A stretch of DNA of 20,287 bases from Clostridiales bacterium. Lineage in GTDB: Bacteria; Bacillota; Clostridia; Oscillospirales; QAKW01. Location of the stretch: contig QAKW01000088.1 in assembly GCA_003343605.1 (NCBI GenBank), forward strand, positions 1-20,287, in the 5' to 3' direction. Under the pieces are notes generated by a model. The model was given only the letters and a program-made list of their open reading frames with translations, did no database searches and had not been told where the DNA came from. The translations under genes and the position numbers were made by a program. Below, piece by piece: positions 1-5,944 of the stretch. Numbering within the stretch: the stretch's first letter is position 1; each line of letters opens with the position of its first letter.

Positions 1-66
<66 letters not shown>

Positions 67-84
67 ATACTGAAAGCGGAATAT

Positions 85-113
85 ATCATACCACAGATTG
101 TTTCCAAAATCAA
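85..113 (-). promoter_or_regulatory. sigma-A promoter of tRNA-Arg
   Basis: On the minus strand there is a -35 TTGATT (108-113), a 17-bp spacer and a -10 TATGAT (85-90). The predicted start lies about 10-12 nt before the tRNA 5' end at 66, a normal leader for 5' processing by RNase P. Each hexamer is close to consensus. Confidence 0.75.
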
Positions 114-138
114 GCCCAAATTCAAATATTTTTCCCGC

Positions 139-165
139 ACCCTCCCGCGGTTTCTTCATAGAATG
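139..165 (+). promoter_or_regulatory. possible sigma-K-type promoter of dpaAB
   Basis: An AC dinucleotide at 139-140 sits 16 nt before CATAGAATG (157-165). The latter matches the sigma-K -10 pattern CATANNNTA at all but the last position. Dipicolinate synthase genes are mother-cell sigma-K genes in Bacillus, which makes the match relevant. The predicted start falls very close to the Shine-Dalgarno sequence (about 172-178), giving a short leader. No convincing sigma-A promoter was seen here. The match is short, so chance is possible. Confidence 0.35.
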
Positions 166-184
166 AATCATAGGAGGGAGTGCC

Positions 185-985
185 ATGAAAATACAATTGA
201 TCGGCGGAGACAGAAGGCAGCTCTATCTCGCAGACTACATAAGAGCCCACGGATTTCAGGTTTCCACATCTGCGCTGGGAACTGCCGCGCCGCCGGATTG
301 GGAGGCGGACATTTGCATTTTGCCCCTGCCGGCCACGCGCGACGGGGTGTTCCTGAATGCGCCGATGGCGGCAGAACCGGTTGCCCTGCAATCGGTTTTG
401 GATCATTTTAAAGGGAAACTGCTGTTTGGCGGCATGCTTCCCCCGGCGCCCCAAGCCTCCTATCGCGTTATCGATTATTTCGCGGCCGAGGAGGTCACGA
501 TCGGAAATATCGTGCCAACGGTGGAGGGCGCTCTGGCGCTGGCCATCGAAAATACCCCGTTTACCCTTTTAAATCATCCGGCGCTGGTTTTGGGCGCCGG
601 CCGGATCGGCAGCCTGCTGGCAAGCCGCCTGACCGCGCTGGGCGCGGCGGTAACGGTTGCGGCGCGGCGGGAGGCTTCCCTTGCGGCCTGCAGAGCGCTG
701 GGCGCGAAGGCGCGGCTGTATGAAGATCTTCCCCTGCAGCGGTTTCGCCTGATCTTCAATACCGTTCCCGCACGGGTGCTGGAAGAAGAGCAGCTCCGCC
801 GGCTGCCGCAGGACGCCCTGCTGATTGAGCTTGCCTCAAGGCCGGGCGGCTTTGATCCGCAAAAGGCGGAGGCGCTGGGGCTGCGCGTTATGCAGGCGCC
901 GGGCCTGCCCGGAAAATTTGCCCCGGAAACTGCCGCCGAAATCATCGGCGAATATATCCTGAAGGAGATGGAACACTGTGAGTGA
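185..985 (+). CDS. dpaA: Dipicolinate synthase subunit A
   Basis: This is a 266-residue protein, somewhat shorter than the roughly 290-300 residues common in the family. With DpaB it is expected to convert 4-hydroxy-tetrahydrodipicolinate to dipicolinic acid, which fills the spore core with calcium and gives heat resistance. It acts in the mother-cell cytoplasm. The N-terminus (MKIQLIGGD) opens a first nucleotide-fold domain. A second Rossmann region has the dinucleotide-binding loop GAGRIG at 137-142 followed by TVAARR. The ATG has a strong AGGAGGG site 6-7 nt upstream. It overlaps dpaB by 8 nt, indicating coupled translation. Unlike Bacillus subtilis spoVF, no asd/dapG/dapA genes follow. 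Confidence 0.92.
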   Translation: MKIQLIGGDRRQLYLADYIRAHGFQVSTSALGTAAPPDWEADICILPLPATRDGVFLNAPMAAEPVALQSVLDHFKGKLLFGGMLPPAPQASYRVIDYFAAEEVTIGNIVPTVEGALALAIENTPFTLLNHPALVLGAGRIGSLLASRLTALGAAVTVAARREASLAACRALGAKARLYEDLPLQRFRLIFNTVPARVLEEEQLRRLPQDALLIELASRPGGFDPQKAEALGLRVMQAPGLPGKFAPETAAEIIGEYILKEMEHCE

Positions 986-1550
986 ATTACTGCACGTGGG
1001 CATCGCCATGACCGGATCCTTTTGTACGCTCGATCAGGTTCTGGATGCGCTGGAACCGCTGAAAGACCGCTATGCGCTTTATCCGATCATGTCGCCCATT
1101 GTTTATGAAAATAATACCCGTTTTGGCCCCGCGATTCATTTTCAGGAACGCCTGCGGGCGCTCTGCGGGCGCGAAATCTGGCACACGATTCCAGATGTGG
1201 AGCCCATCGGCCCTCAAAAAATACTGGATGCACTGATCATTGCCCCCTGCACCGGCAATACCCTGGCAAAGCTTACGCTGGGCGTAACCGATACGGCTGT
1301 TACCATGGCCGCGAAGGCGATCCTGCGCAATGACCGCCCGGTAATCATTGCCCTTTCCACCAATGACGCGCTGAGCGGCGCGGCCAAAAATATCGGCGCG
1401 CTTCAAACACTGAGAAACTATTACTTCGTGCCCTATGGGCAGGATAGCGCCGATCAGAAGCCCCGCTCCTGCGTTGCACATTTCGAGCAAATTCCCAAAA
1501 CGCTGGAATATGCCCTGCAGGGCACGCAGATTCAGCCCATGATTCAATAA
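978..1550 (+). CDS. dpaB: Dipicolinate synthase subunit B (flavoprotein)
   Basis: This 190-residue flavoprotein-family (UbiX/Dfp-like fold) subunit partners DpaA in dipicolinate synthesis. The N-terminal GIAMTGSFCTLDQ (8-20) and the central IIAPCTGNTLAKLTLG (87-102) followed by DTAVTMAAKA are typical of SpoVFB. The start is GTG at 978, inside the end of dpaA, with GAAGGAG at 961-967 as the ribosome site. Length matches the usual 190-200 residues. The gene ends 4 bp before a bidirectional terminator hairpin. Its presence indicates a spore former of the group that uses a dedicated SpoVF enzyme rather than the EtfA route of Clostridium cluster I. Confidence 0.93.
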   Translation: MSELLHVGIAMTGSFCTLDQVLDALEPLKDRYALYPIMSPIVYENNTRFGPAIHFQERLRALCGREIWHTIPDVEPIGPQKILDALIIAPCTGNTLAKLTLGVTDTAVTMAAKAILRNDRPVIIALSTNDALSGAAKNIGALQTLRNYYFVPYGQDSADQKPRSCVAHFEQIPKTLEYALQGTQIQPMIQ

Positions 1551-1589
1551 AAAATGCCCCTGATTGGATCAGGGGCATCTCTTTATTTT
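1549..1589. terminator. bidirectional terminator between dpaB and the SPFH gene
   Basis: A perfect 10-bp stem (ATGCCCCTGA at 1554-1563, TCAGGGGCAT at 1569-1578) encloses a 5-nt loop. A T-rich run follows on the plus strand (1579-1589). A run of six A at 1549-1554 supplies the U-tract for the minus strand. It can therefore stop both dpaB and the convergent SPFH gene, whose stop codon (1583-1585) lies in the plus-strand T tract. Confidence 0.88.
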
Positions 1590-2554
1590 GAGCCGGCGAA
1601 CCGGTCGCAGCAGGGATCCGGCGCCTTCGGTTCCGCCGGCGGCGGCGTGCCTTCAGCCGTGGCGTTTCCAAGCCCGGTGATCTCGCTGAACAGCGTATTC
1701 TGCGTTGCCGCGTTGACCAGATCGGTTGGGATCACAACCTTTGCCGCTTTTCCATCGCACAGACGAATCAGCGCTTCATACCGCTTGAGCTCCAGCACTA
1801 CCGCATCCGCACCCGCGGCCTTCAGGGCGCGCAGGCCGTTCGCTTCCGCCTCTTTGGCCAGTTCAATGGCCCGCGCCTCACCCTGGGCACGGGCGATCTT
1901 CGCATCGCGTTCGCCTTCTGCGGCCAGAATCGCCGCCTGTTTATCGCCTTCCGCACGGGTAATGGCCGCCGCCTTATGGCCTTCGGCCTGCAGAAGCGTC
2001 TCCCTGCGGTCGCGCTCCGCTTTCATCTGCTTTTCCATGGCGTTTTGAATCTCATCGGGCGGAATGATATTTTTCAGCTCCACCCGGTTGACCTTCATTC
2101 CCCACTTATCCGTGGCCTCATCCAGAATCGCCGTCATCTTCCCGTTGATATAATCGCGGGAGGTCAGCGTACCATCCAGCTCCATTTCACCCACAATATT
2201 CCTTAGGGTGGTCGCCGTGAGATTCTCCAGCGCATTTACAGGATTCACCACGCCGTAGGTATACATTTTTGCATCAAAAATCCGGTAATAAACCACCGTA
2301 TCGATCTGCATCGTTACGTTATCCTTGGTGATTACCGGCTGCGGCGGGGAATCCAGCACGATTTCCTTGAGCGTTATTTTCTTTGCAATCCGCTCAAAAA
2401 AAGGAATTTTAACATGAAGGCCCGCACCCCAGGTTGTTTTGTATTTCCCCAGAAATTCAATCACATACTCGGTTGCCTGCGGAACAATCCGCACACAGGA
2501 AAAGAAAAACCAGATCACGAGTACCGCCGCGATTCCAATAATGATATACGGCAT
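1583..2554 (-). CDS. SPFH/band 7 (stomatin-like, QmcA-type) membrane protein
   Basis: This 323-residue protein has one N-terminal membrane segment (about 3-20). It is followed by the SPFH core starting VRIVPQATEYVIEFLGKY, with the family signatures GLHVKIPF (45-52), TKDNVTMQIDTVVYYRI (76-92) and GEMELDGTLTSRD (122-134). A long Ala/Glu/Lys-rich coiled coil runs from about 175 to 265. The tail ends in a Pro-rich segment and a CC pair (315-316). Such proteins oligomerise at the membrane and scaffold microdomains or proteases; the client is unknown. No NfeD partner is adjacent. The start at 2554 is chosen because AAGGAGGA sits 6 nt upstream and a promoter lies at 2584-2612. The open frame further upstream is not typical of the family. 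Confidence 0.9.
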   Translation of the reverse strand: MPYIIIGIAAVLVIWFFFSCVRIVPQATEYVIEFLGKYKTTWGAGLHVKIPFFERIAKKITLKEIVLDSPPQPVITKDNVTMQIDTVVYYRIFDAKMYTYGVVNPVNALENLTATTLRNIVGEMELDGTLTSRDYINGKMTAILDEATDKWGMKVNRVELKNIIPPDEIQNAMEKQMKAERDRRETLLQAEGHKAAAITRAEGDKQAAILAAEGERDAKIARAQGEARAIELAKEAEANGLRALKAAGADAVVLELKRYEALIRLCDGKAAKVVIPTDLVNAATQNTLFSEITGLGNATAEGTPPPAEPKAPDPCCDRFAGSK

Positions 2555-2583
2555 AAAAAATCCTCCTTCCAAATGGTGCTTCC

Positions 2584-2612
2584 ATTGTAGCATATTCCGA
2601 ACACGGTGTAAA
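2584..2612 (-). promoter_or_regulatory. sigma-A promoter of the SPFH gene
   Basis: On the minus strand there is a -35 TTTACA (2607-2612), a 17-bp spacer and a -10 TACAAT (2584-2589), both one base from consensus. The predicted start is near 2577, giving a leader of about 23 nt that carries the AAGGAGGA ribosome site. This shows the gene is transcribed independently of the rubrerythrin operon upstream. Confidence 0.82.
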
Positions 2613-2662
2613 GCGGTTTCCTGTTTATCACGAAAGTTTTGCACATGCAGAAAACTGGACAA

Positions 2663-2707
2663 GGGTGCCAAATCCGGCAGGGGGGTGGGTGTCAAATCCG
2701 ACAGGGG
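2663..2707. repeat. two-copy 21-bp direct repeat with covarying dyads and G-runs
   Basis: The copies lie at 2663-2683 and 2687-2707 (24-bp period) and are identical at 19 of 21 positions. Each contains a dyad: TGCCAAATCCGGCA (2666-2679) and TGTCAAATCCGACA (2690-2703). The only two differences (C2668/T2692 and G2677/A2701) are at paired stem positions, so a C-G pair in copy 1 becomes T-A in copy 2. Runs of 3, 6, 3 and 4 G flank the dyads. The function is unknown; a dimeric operator, an RNA hairpin pair or a copied intergenic element are possible. Confidence 0.8.
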
Positions 2708-2760
2708 AAATAAATAAAGAATAAAAAGAGAAAGAGAATAAAGCGCTTCGCACGCCGGCC

Positions 2761-2795
2761 CTGTGCAAAACGGCAGTCCTCCGGGTTTTACACAG
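2761..2795. repeat. imperfect inverted repeat CTGTGCAAAAC / GTTTTACACAG
   Basis: The 11-nt arms at 2761-2771 and 2785-2795 match at 10 of 11 positions around a 13-nt spacer. On either strand the structure is not followed by a T run, so it does not look like a terminator. The left arm is also a perfect 10-bp inverted copy of GTTTTGCACA at 2636-2645. Confidence 0.6.
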
Positions 2796-2854
2796 AAAAA
2801 AAGCATTTGCCCGACAATGTTTGCGGGACTTTTTCTTCCCTTCATGGTAGAATG

Positions 2855-2887
2855 CAAAAAAACAGCGGCCGGTAAAATTCCGGCCGC
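2855..2887 (-). terminator. terminator of the apbE-rubrerythrin operon
   Basis: On the minus strand a perfect 8-bp stem GCGGCCGG/CCGGCCGC (2880-2887 and 2865-2872) with a 7-nt AT loop is followed by TG and seven T (2856-2862). It lies 16 bp past the rubrerythrin stop codon. Confidence 0.9.
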
Positions 2888-2903
2888 GGGGATCGGTTTT
2901 CAG

Positions 2904-3455
2904 TTATTTATTGGGGAAATAGCGCGCCAGCAGGCCCTGAAACGCTTTGCCGTGGCGGGCCTCATCCTTTGCCATTTCATGCACCGTATCATGAATCGCA
3001 TCCAGATTTGCGGCCTTTGCCATTTTGGCCAGCTCAAACTTCCCGGCCGTTGCGCCGTTTTCGGCGGCAACCCGGGCCTCCAGGTTCTTTTTGGTGGAGG
3101 GGGAAACGCATTCGCCCAGCATCTCGGCAAATTTAGCCGCATGCTCCGCTTCCTCATAGGCGGCCTTTTCCCAGTAAAGCGCGATTTCCGGATACCCTTC
3201 GCGGGCGGCGGCGCGCGCCATCGCCAGATACATGCCTACCTCTGTGCATTCGCCGTTGAAATTGGCGCGCAGGCCCTCGATTATTTCTGCCGGTACGCCG
3301 GCGGTAATGCCGATCTCATGCTCACAGGCCCAGGAAGCTTCTTCCTCCTTCAGCTCAACAAACTTTTCACCCGGCGCCTTGCAGAGCGGACATTGATCCG
3401 GCCTTACATCGGACTCCACAATTTCACCGCAGACGAGACATTTCCATTTTTTCAT
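2904..3455 (-). CDS. Reverse rubrerythrin (N-terminal rubredoxin, C-terminal ferritin-like domain)
   Basis: This 183-residue non-heme iron protein is expected to reduce hydrogen peroxide, and possibly oxygen, in the cytoplasm of an anaerobe. The rubredoxin-type iron site comes first (C6-x-x-C9 and C22-P-L-C25). The four-helix ferritin-like domain follows, with likely diiron ligands in NGECTE (E69), EEAEH (E102, H105) and HEMAKDEARH (E160, E165, H168). This order is the reverse of classical rubrerythrin, whose rubredoxin domain is C-terminal. The start at 3455 is preferred over 3488 because AAGGAG (3465-3470) lies 9 nt upstream and the protein then begins directly at the rubredoxin domain (MKKWKCLVCG). 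It is the last gene of the operon, 4 bp after the DUF4364 gene. Confidence 0.93.
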   Translation of the reverse strand: MKKWKCLVCGEIVESDVRPDQCPLCKAPGEKFVELKEEEASWACEHEIGITAGVPAEIIEGLRANFNGECTEVGMYLAMARAAAREGYPEIALYWEKAAYEEAEHAAKFAEMLGECVSPSTKKNLEARVAAENGATAGKFELAKMAKAANLDAIHDTVHEMAKDEARHGKAFQGLLARYFPNK

Positions 3456-3459
3456 TGCT

Positions 3460-4011
3460 TCAATCTCCTTTTCTGAATAAATTTTCATCTAAAACGACTT
3501 CCATGATTTTCTGATAATACCCGGCCGGGTTTTCACGGAAGCGTTCTGCAACATAATAAGCATCCTTGCGTTCCGGCACCAGCAAGCGGTAGGAAAGCAT
3601 CACCTCGCCCCGCTCCTGAATGGTGCAGGTAACGGTATATCCACTCTCCGATTCGCCGATCTCCGCCCAAACCTGCTCCTCTTCCTGCTTCTGCCGCAAG
3701 GCAAGCCGCAGCGCGGCTAGCGTTTTGCTTTTCACATTATAGGGAAGGCGTTGTTCGTATTCGGCCTCTACCTCCAGCCCCTGCCGGGTGATCCGGTAGC
3801 TGCCCGTCTCATCCAGGGAGGCAATATCCATCATGCCCGCCATCAGGAGCTGCTCCATCGCCTGGGAATAATCAAAATATTCTACCAGCCCGTCCGCCAT
3901 CAGAATATCAGTCAGCTGGCTTTCCCGCACAACGCAGCCCGCCTCTTTCAAAAGATAAAGGATCAGCGCCTTCACATCGGGAATCTCTTTTAATCCGCCT
4001 AACTCCGGCAT
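3460..4011 (-). CDS. DUF4364 family protein, likely winged-helix regulator
   Basis: This 183-residue protein resembles the DUF4364 family of Firmicutes. The N-terminal half (about 10-80) reads as a winged helix-turn-helix: KALILYLLKEAGCVVRESQL, then YFDYSQAMEQLLMAGM and a wing-like SYRITRQGLEV. The C-terminal half is a beta-rich domain of unknown role. AGGAGG sits 6 nt before the ATG. It overlaps the Gx transporter gene by 13 nt and ends 4 bp before the rubrerythrin start. Family members are often annotated as hypothetical; DNA binding is inferred from fold. It could regulate this operon, but no target site was identified. Confidence 0.78.
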   Translation of the reverse strand: MPELGGLKEIPDVKALILYLLKEAGCVVRESQLTDILMADGLVEYFDYSQAMEQLLMAGMMDIASLDETGSYRITRQGLEVEAEYEQRLPYNVKSKTLAALRLALRQKQEEEQVWAEIGESESGYTVTCTIQERGEVMLSYRLLVPERKDAYYVAERFRENPAGYYQKIMEVVLDENLFRKGD

Positions 4012-4505
4012 GATGGTCCTCCTCTGATAAACCGCTCCAGCCGCCGCACCAGAATACTGGCCGCAACGCCGATAATACTACCACTGATTATAGCACCAAT
4101 TGCCAAATAAAGCAATAGCCAGAAGACAGAAAATGTTCCGCCGAGCACCCCCGCCACACAAAGCTGGCCCACATTATGGCCGATGGCCGCAAAGGCGCTT
4201 GCCGCCCAGAGCGGCGCCCTCCGAAAGAGCAGCAGCATCAGATAGCAGGCTGTTCCGCCGGCAAGGCTATAAAGAAAATAAACTGCCTGCCCCGCAAAAA
4301 AAGAGCACAGCAGGATCCGGCAAAGCAGGCAAAGCCCCGCCTCCCGCGGGCCATACCAGACCATGGCCAGCAGCGTGATCAGATTGGCAAGCCCCAGCTT
4401 CAGCCCCGGCAGGGCGGCAACCGGCGGAAGCAGCGATTCCAGAACAAACAGCCCGCAGCCCAGTGCCACCAGCACCGCAAGCGTTACCATTTTGCGCAGT
4501 TTCAT
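3999..4505 (-). CDS. Gx transporter family / heptaprenyl diphosphate synthase component I-like membrane protein
   Basis: This 168-residue integral membrane protein has about five hydrophobic segments, beginning with VTLAVLVALGCGLFVLESLL. The segment LPGLKLGLANLITLLAMVWYG (about 31-51) is the hallmark of this family (Pfam Hpre_diP_synt_I). Despite the family name, members resemble small ECF-type substrate-binding membrane proteins. They often sit with ApbE and NusG-II genes, and a role in supplying a flavin or quinone-related substrate has been suggested; that is inference. The ATG at 4505 overlaps the NusG-II stop by 4 nt (ATGA), and no strong ribosome site is seen, so translation is probably coupled. 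A longer upstream reading is rejected because it overlaps the neighbour and is not membrane-like. Confidence 0.85.
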   Translation of the reverse strand: MKLRKMVTLAVLVALGCGLFVLESLLPPVAALPGLKLGLANLITLLAMVWYGPREAGLCLLCRILLCSFFAGQAVYFLYSLAGGTACYLMLLLFRRAPLWAASAFAAIGHNVGQLCVAGVLGGTFSVFWLLLYLAIGAIISGSIIGVAASILVRRLERFIRGGPSCRS

Positions 4506-4870
4506 CCGGAAACACCGTCCACTTCCCGGCCCGCGCTTCTCAGCGCAACCGTTACGCGATTGGGCAGGCAGACAATTGAAAACCGGCCGTTTTGGATCTT
4601 CCCCTGTTTTCTGCAGAGCTGATCGGGGCAATCGGCCCATTCCATCCAAACACCGCTGCAATCCGCCGCCACAATATTGCCCTCCCCTACCGGGATGTGA
4701 ATCTCTTCCTCCAGGGTGGTCCAATATACGGTTTCTACCAGCGTCCCATTGAGATAGATTTCAGCTACTTCCTGCGTTGTGCTCCGGCGGCTGTAAAAAA
4801 TACCTATTACGCATAGTATAATAATTAGTAAAAATGCCGTTATGTAAATCATATTCTGTTTTTTATTCAT
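4502..4870 (-). CDS. NusG domain II-containing protein
   Basis: This 122-residue protein has one N-terminal membrane anchor (about 8-26, AFLLIIILCVIGIFY) and a small extracytoplasmic beta domain. The family signature is clear: ADCPDQLCRKQGKI followed by FSIVCLPNRVTVAL. The Cys-Pro-Asp-x-x-Cys and VCLPN motifs are conserved in stand-alone NusG-II proteins, which are not transcription factors. It starts 8 nt inside the end of apbE (ATGAATAA overlap) with no evident ribosome site, so translation is probably coupled. The same ApbE/NusG-II/Gx grouping is known in Firmicutes, where it is linked to extracytosolic flavinylation or electron transfer. The exact role is unknown. Confidence 0.88.
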   Translation of the reverse strand: MNKKQNMIYITAFLLIIILCVIGIFYSRRSTTQEVAEIYLNGTLVETVYWTTLEEEIHIPVGEGNIVAADCSGVWMEWADCPDQLCRKQGKIQNGRFSIVCLPNRVTVALRSAGREVDGVSG

Positions 4871-5855
4871 ATTGATAGCGGGTATTGTGTAAGGTAAACG
4901 AGGATTTCAGCCCCTCGCTTACCACCACCCGGTCATCCTCCGTAATCAAAATACATTCAAAATCGCCCCGCTCCCGGCAAAAAGCCATCGCCCGTTCTTC
5001 GCCCATCACGAAAAGCGCGGTGGAAAGCCCGTCTGCAAGCGTGCCGTTCTCTGCCACCACCGTGGCGGATTTGAGCCCGCTTTCAGCAGGCCGCAGCGTG
5101 CCGCGGTCTAAAATATGATGATAGGTTTCGCCATTTTCGGTAAAATTCCGCTGGTACCCGCCGGAGGTCACAACCGCGCCGTCCCGCAGGGCAACAACGC
5201 CGATATAGTCTCCGCCCGCCGGATCGGCAATGCCGACACGCCAGGGGCTTCCATCCCGGTTTCCGCCCCGCACCTGCACATTCCCGCCCAGTGATAAAAA
5301 CGCATGGGTGATTCCGTATTCCGCAAGCAGCGCATCCAGACAGTCGGCGGCATATCCCTTCGCGATGCCCCCCAGATCCACCGCCGCGCCGGAAGGCAGG
5401 GCCGCCTGCGTGCCTTCCAGCAGCAGGCCGCGGTCGTCTACCAGCGCCCGCACCGCCTCCAGCTCCTGTGCCGCGGGCACCCGGTTTGTGCCGCCGGTAA
5501 ACCCCCAAAGCCGGGTTGCCGGATAAAGCGTCAGGCAAAAGGCCTGATCCGTTGCTTCAGAAATGCGGAGCCCCGCCTGTAAAACCGCTGCCGTTTCTTC
5601 GCTGAGCAGCGCGCTGCCCTCCCGGTTGAGCCGGGCAATCTCGCTGGAATCGAGCGTTGTGCTGAATTTCTGCTCCAATTCTTCCACCCGCGCGCGGCAG
5701 GCCGCGAACGCGGTGCCGTCGTCGCCTTCCAGGCGCAGGGAGATCAGCGTATCCATTGCATAAAAATACTGCGCTTCCTGCGGCGCCGGGCTGCAGCCCG
5801 GCAGCCCCGCCAGCAGGCAGAAAAGCATCAAATAGACCCCGATTTTTCGAATCAT
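4863..5855 (-). CDS. apbE: FAD:protein FMN transferase (ApbE), lipoprotein
   Basis: This 330-residue enzyme is expected to move FMN from FAD onto Ser/Thr of extracytoplasmic redox proteins. A lipoprotein signal peptide (MIRKIGVYLMLFCLLAGLPG) ends at the lipobox Cys21, so it works outside the membrane. ApbE signatures present are YFYAMDTLISL (30-40), AVDLGGIAKGYAAD (158-171), SLGGNVQVRG (188-197), TSGGYQRNF (230-238) with HHILD at 246-250, and the metal-site region ADGLSTALFVMG (274-285). The start at 5855 gives a textbook signal peptide; AAGGAG lies 12 nt upstream, a slightly long spacing. It is the first gene of a five-gene operon. No FMN-acceptor protein is seen in the window, so its substrate is elsewhere. 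Confidence 0.94.
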   Translation of the reverse strand: MIRKIGVYLMLFCLLAGLPGCSPAPQEAQYFYAMDTLISLRLEGDDGTAFAACRARVEELEQKFSTTLDSSEIARLNREGSALLSEETAAVLQAGLRISEATDQAFCLTLYPATRLWGFTGGTNRVPAAQELEAVRALVDDRGLLLEGTQAALPSGAAVDLGGIAKGYAADCLDALLAEYGITHAFLSLGGNVQVRGGNRDGSPWRVGIADPAGGDYIGVVALRDGAVVTSGGYQRNFTENGETYHHILDRGTLRPAESGLKSATVVAENGTLADGLSTALFVMGEERAMAFCRERGDFECILITEDDRVVVSEGLKSSFTLHNTRYQYE

Positions 5856-5880
5856 CTTCGGCTCACGCTCCTTATCAGCA

Positions 5881-5909
5881 ATTTTACCATAACCCATTGC
5901 AAATGGAAA
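5881..5909 (-). promoter_or_regulatory. sigma-A-like promoter of the apbE operon
   Basis: On the minus strand there is a -35 TTTCCA (5904-5909, weak), a 17-bp spacer and a -10 TAAAAT (5881-5886). The predicted start is about 20 nt before the apbE ATG. The element overlaps the divergent plus-strand promoter at 5897-5925. Confidence 0.6.
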
Positions 5910-5925
5910 GCATTTTTATTATAAT
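5897..5925 (+). promoter_or_regulatory. sigma-A promoter of the CBM9-like gene
   Basis: A -35 TTGCAA (5897-5902), a 17-bp spacer and a perfect -10 TATAAT (5920-5925). The predicted start near 5932 is next to the GAGGTGA ribosome site (5933-5939), so the leader is very short. Its -35 lies inside the spacer of the opposing promoter. Confidence 0.75.
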
Positions 5926-5944
5926 AAGAGCCGAGGTGAACGAT

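Larger units (their letters stand above)
2613..2854. other. non-coding stretch between SPFH promoter and rubrerythrin terminator
   Basis: No credible gene is seen on either strand. From left to right it holds: TTTTGCACA (2637-2645); the 21-bp direct repeat (2663-2707); an AT- and purine-rich tract (2704-2742, plus strand almost only A, G and scattered T); an imperfect hairpin (2761-2795) with a second TTTTGCACA on the minus strand (2762-2770) and TTTTACACA on the plus strand (2786-2794); and a run of A after the hairpin (2796-2802). The words match the relaxed DnaA-box pattern TTWTNCACA, but no replication gene is nearby. Confidence 0.6.

Noticed and set aside
2663..2707. CRISPR array
   Set aside because: Only two repeat copies with a 3-bp gap, no spacers of normal length and no cas genes.
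2613..2854. Chromosomal replication origin
   Set aside because: DnaA-like words and an AT-rich tract are present, but dnaA, dnaN, gyrB or rnpA are not nearby, and the words belong to one inverted-repeat family.
2832..2854. Plus-strand promoter GGGACT-17-TAGAAT (about 2826-2854)
   Set aside because: The -35 is poor, and transcription would run into the rubrerythrin terminator hairpin and antisense to the gene; no product follows.
2555..2857. 101-residue upstream extension of the SPFH protein
   Set aside because: It crosses a good promoter (2584-2612) and the direct repeat; a strong ribosome site precedes the internal ATG at 2554, where the family N-terminus begins.
2763..3476. 237-codon plus-strand frame opposite rubrerythrin
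   Set aside because: It runs through the operon terminator and is antisense to conserved iron-binding motifs.
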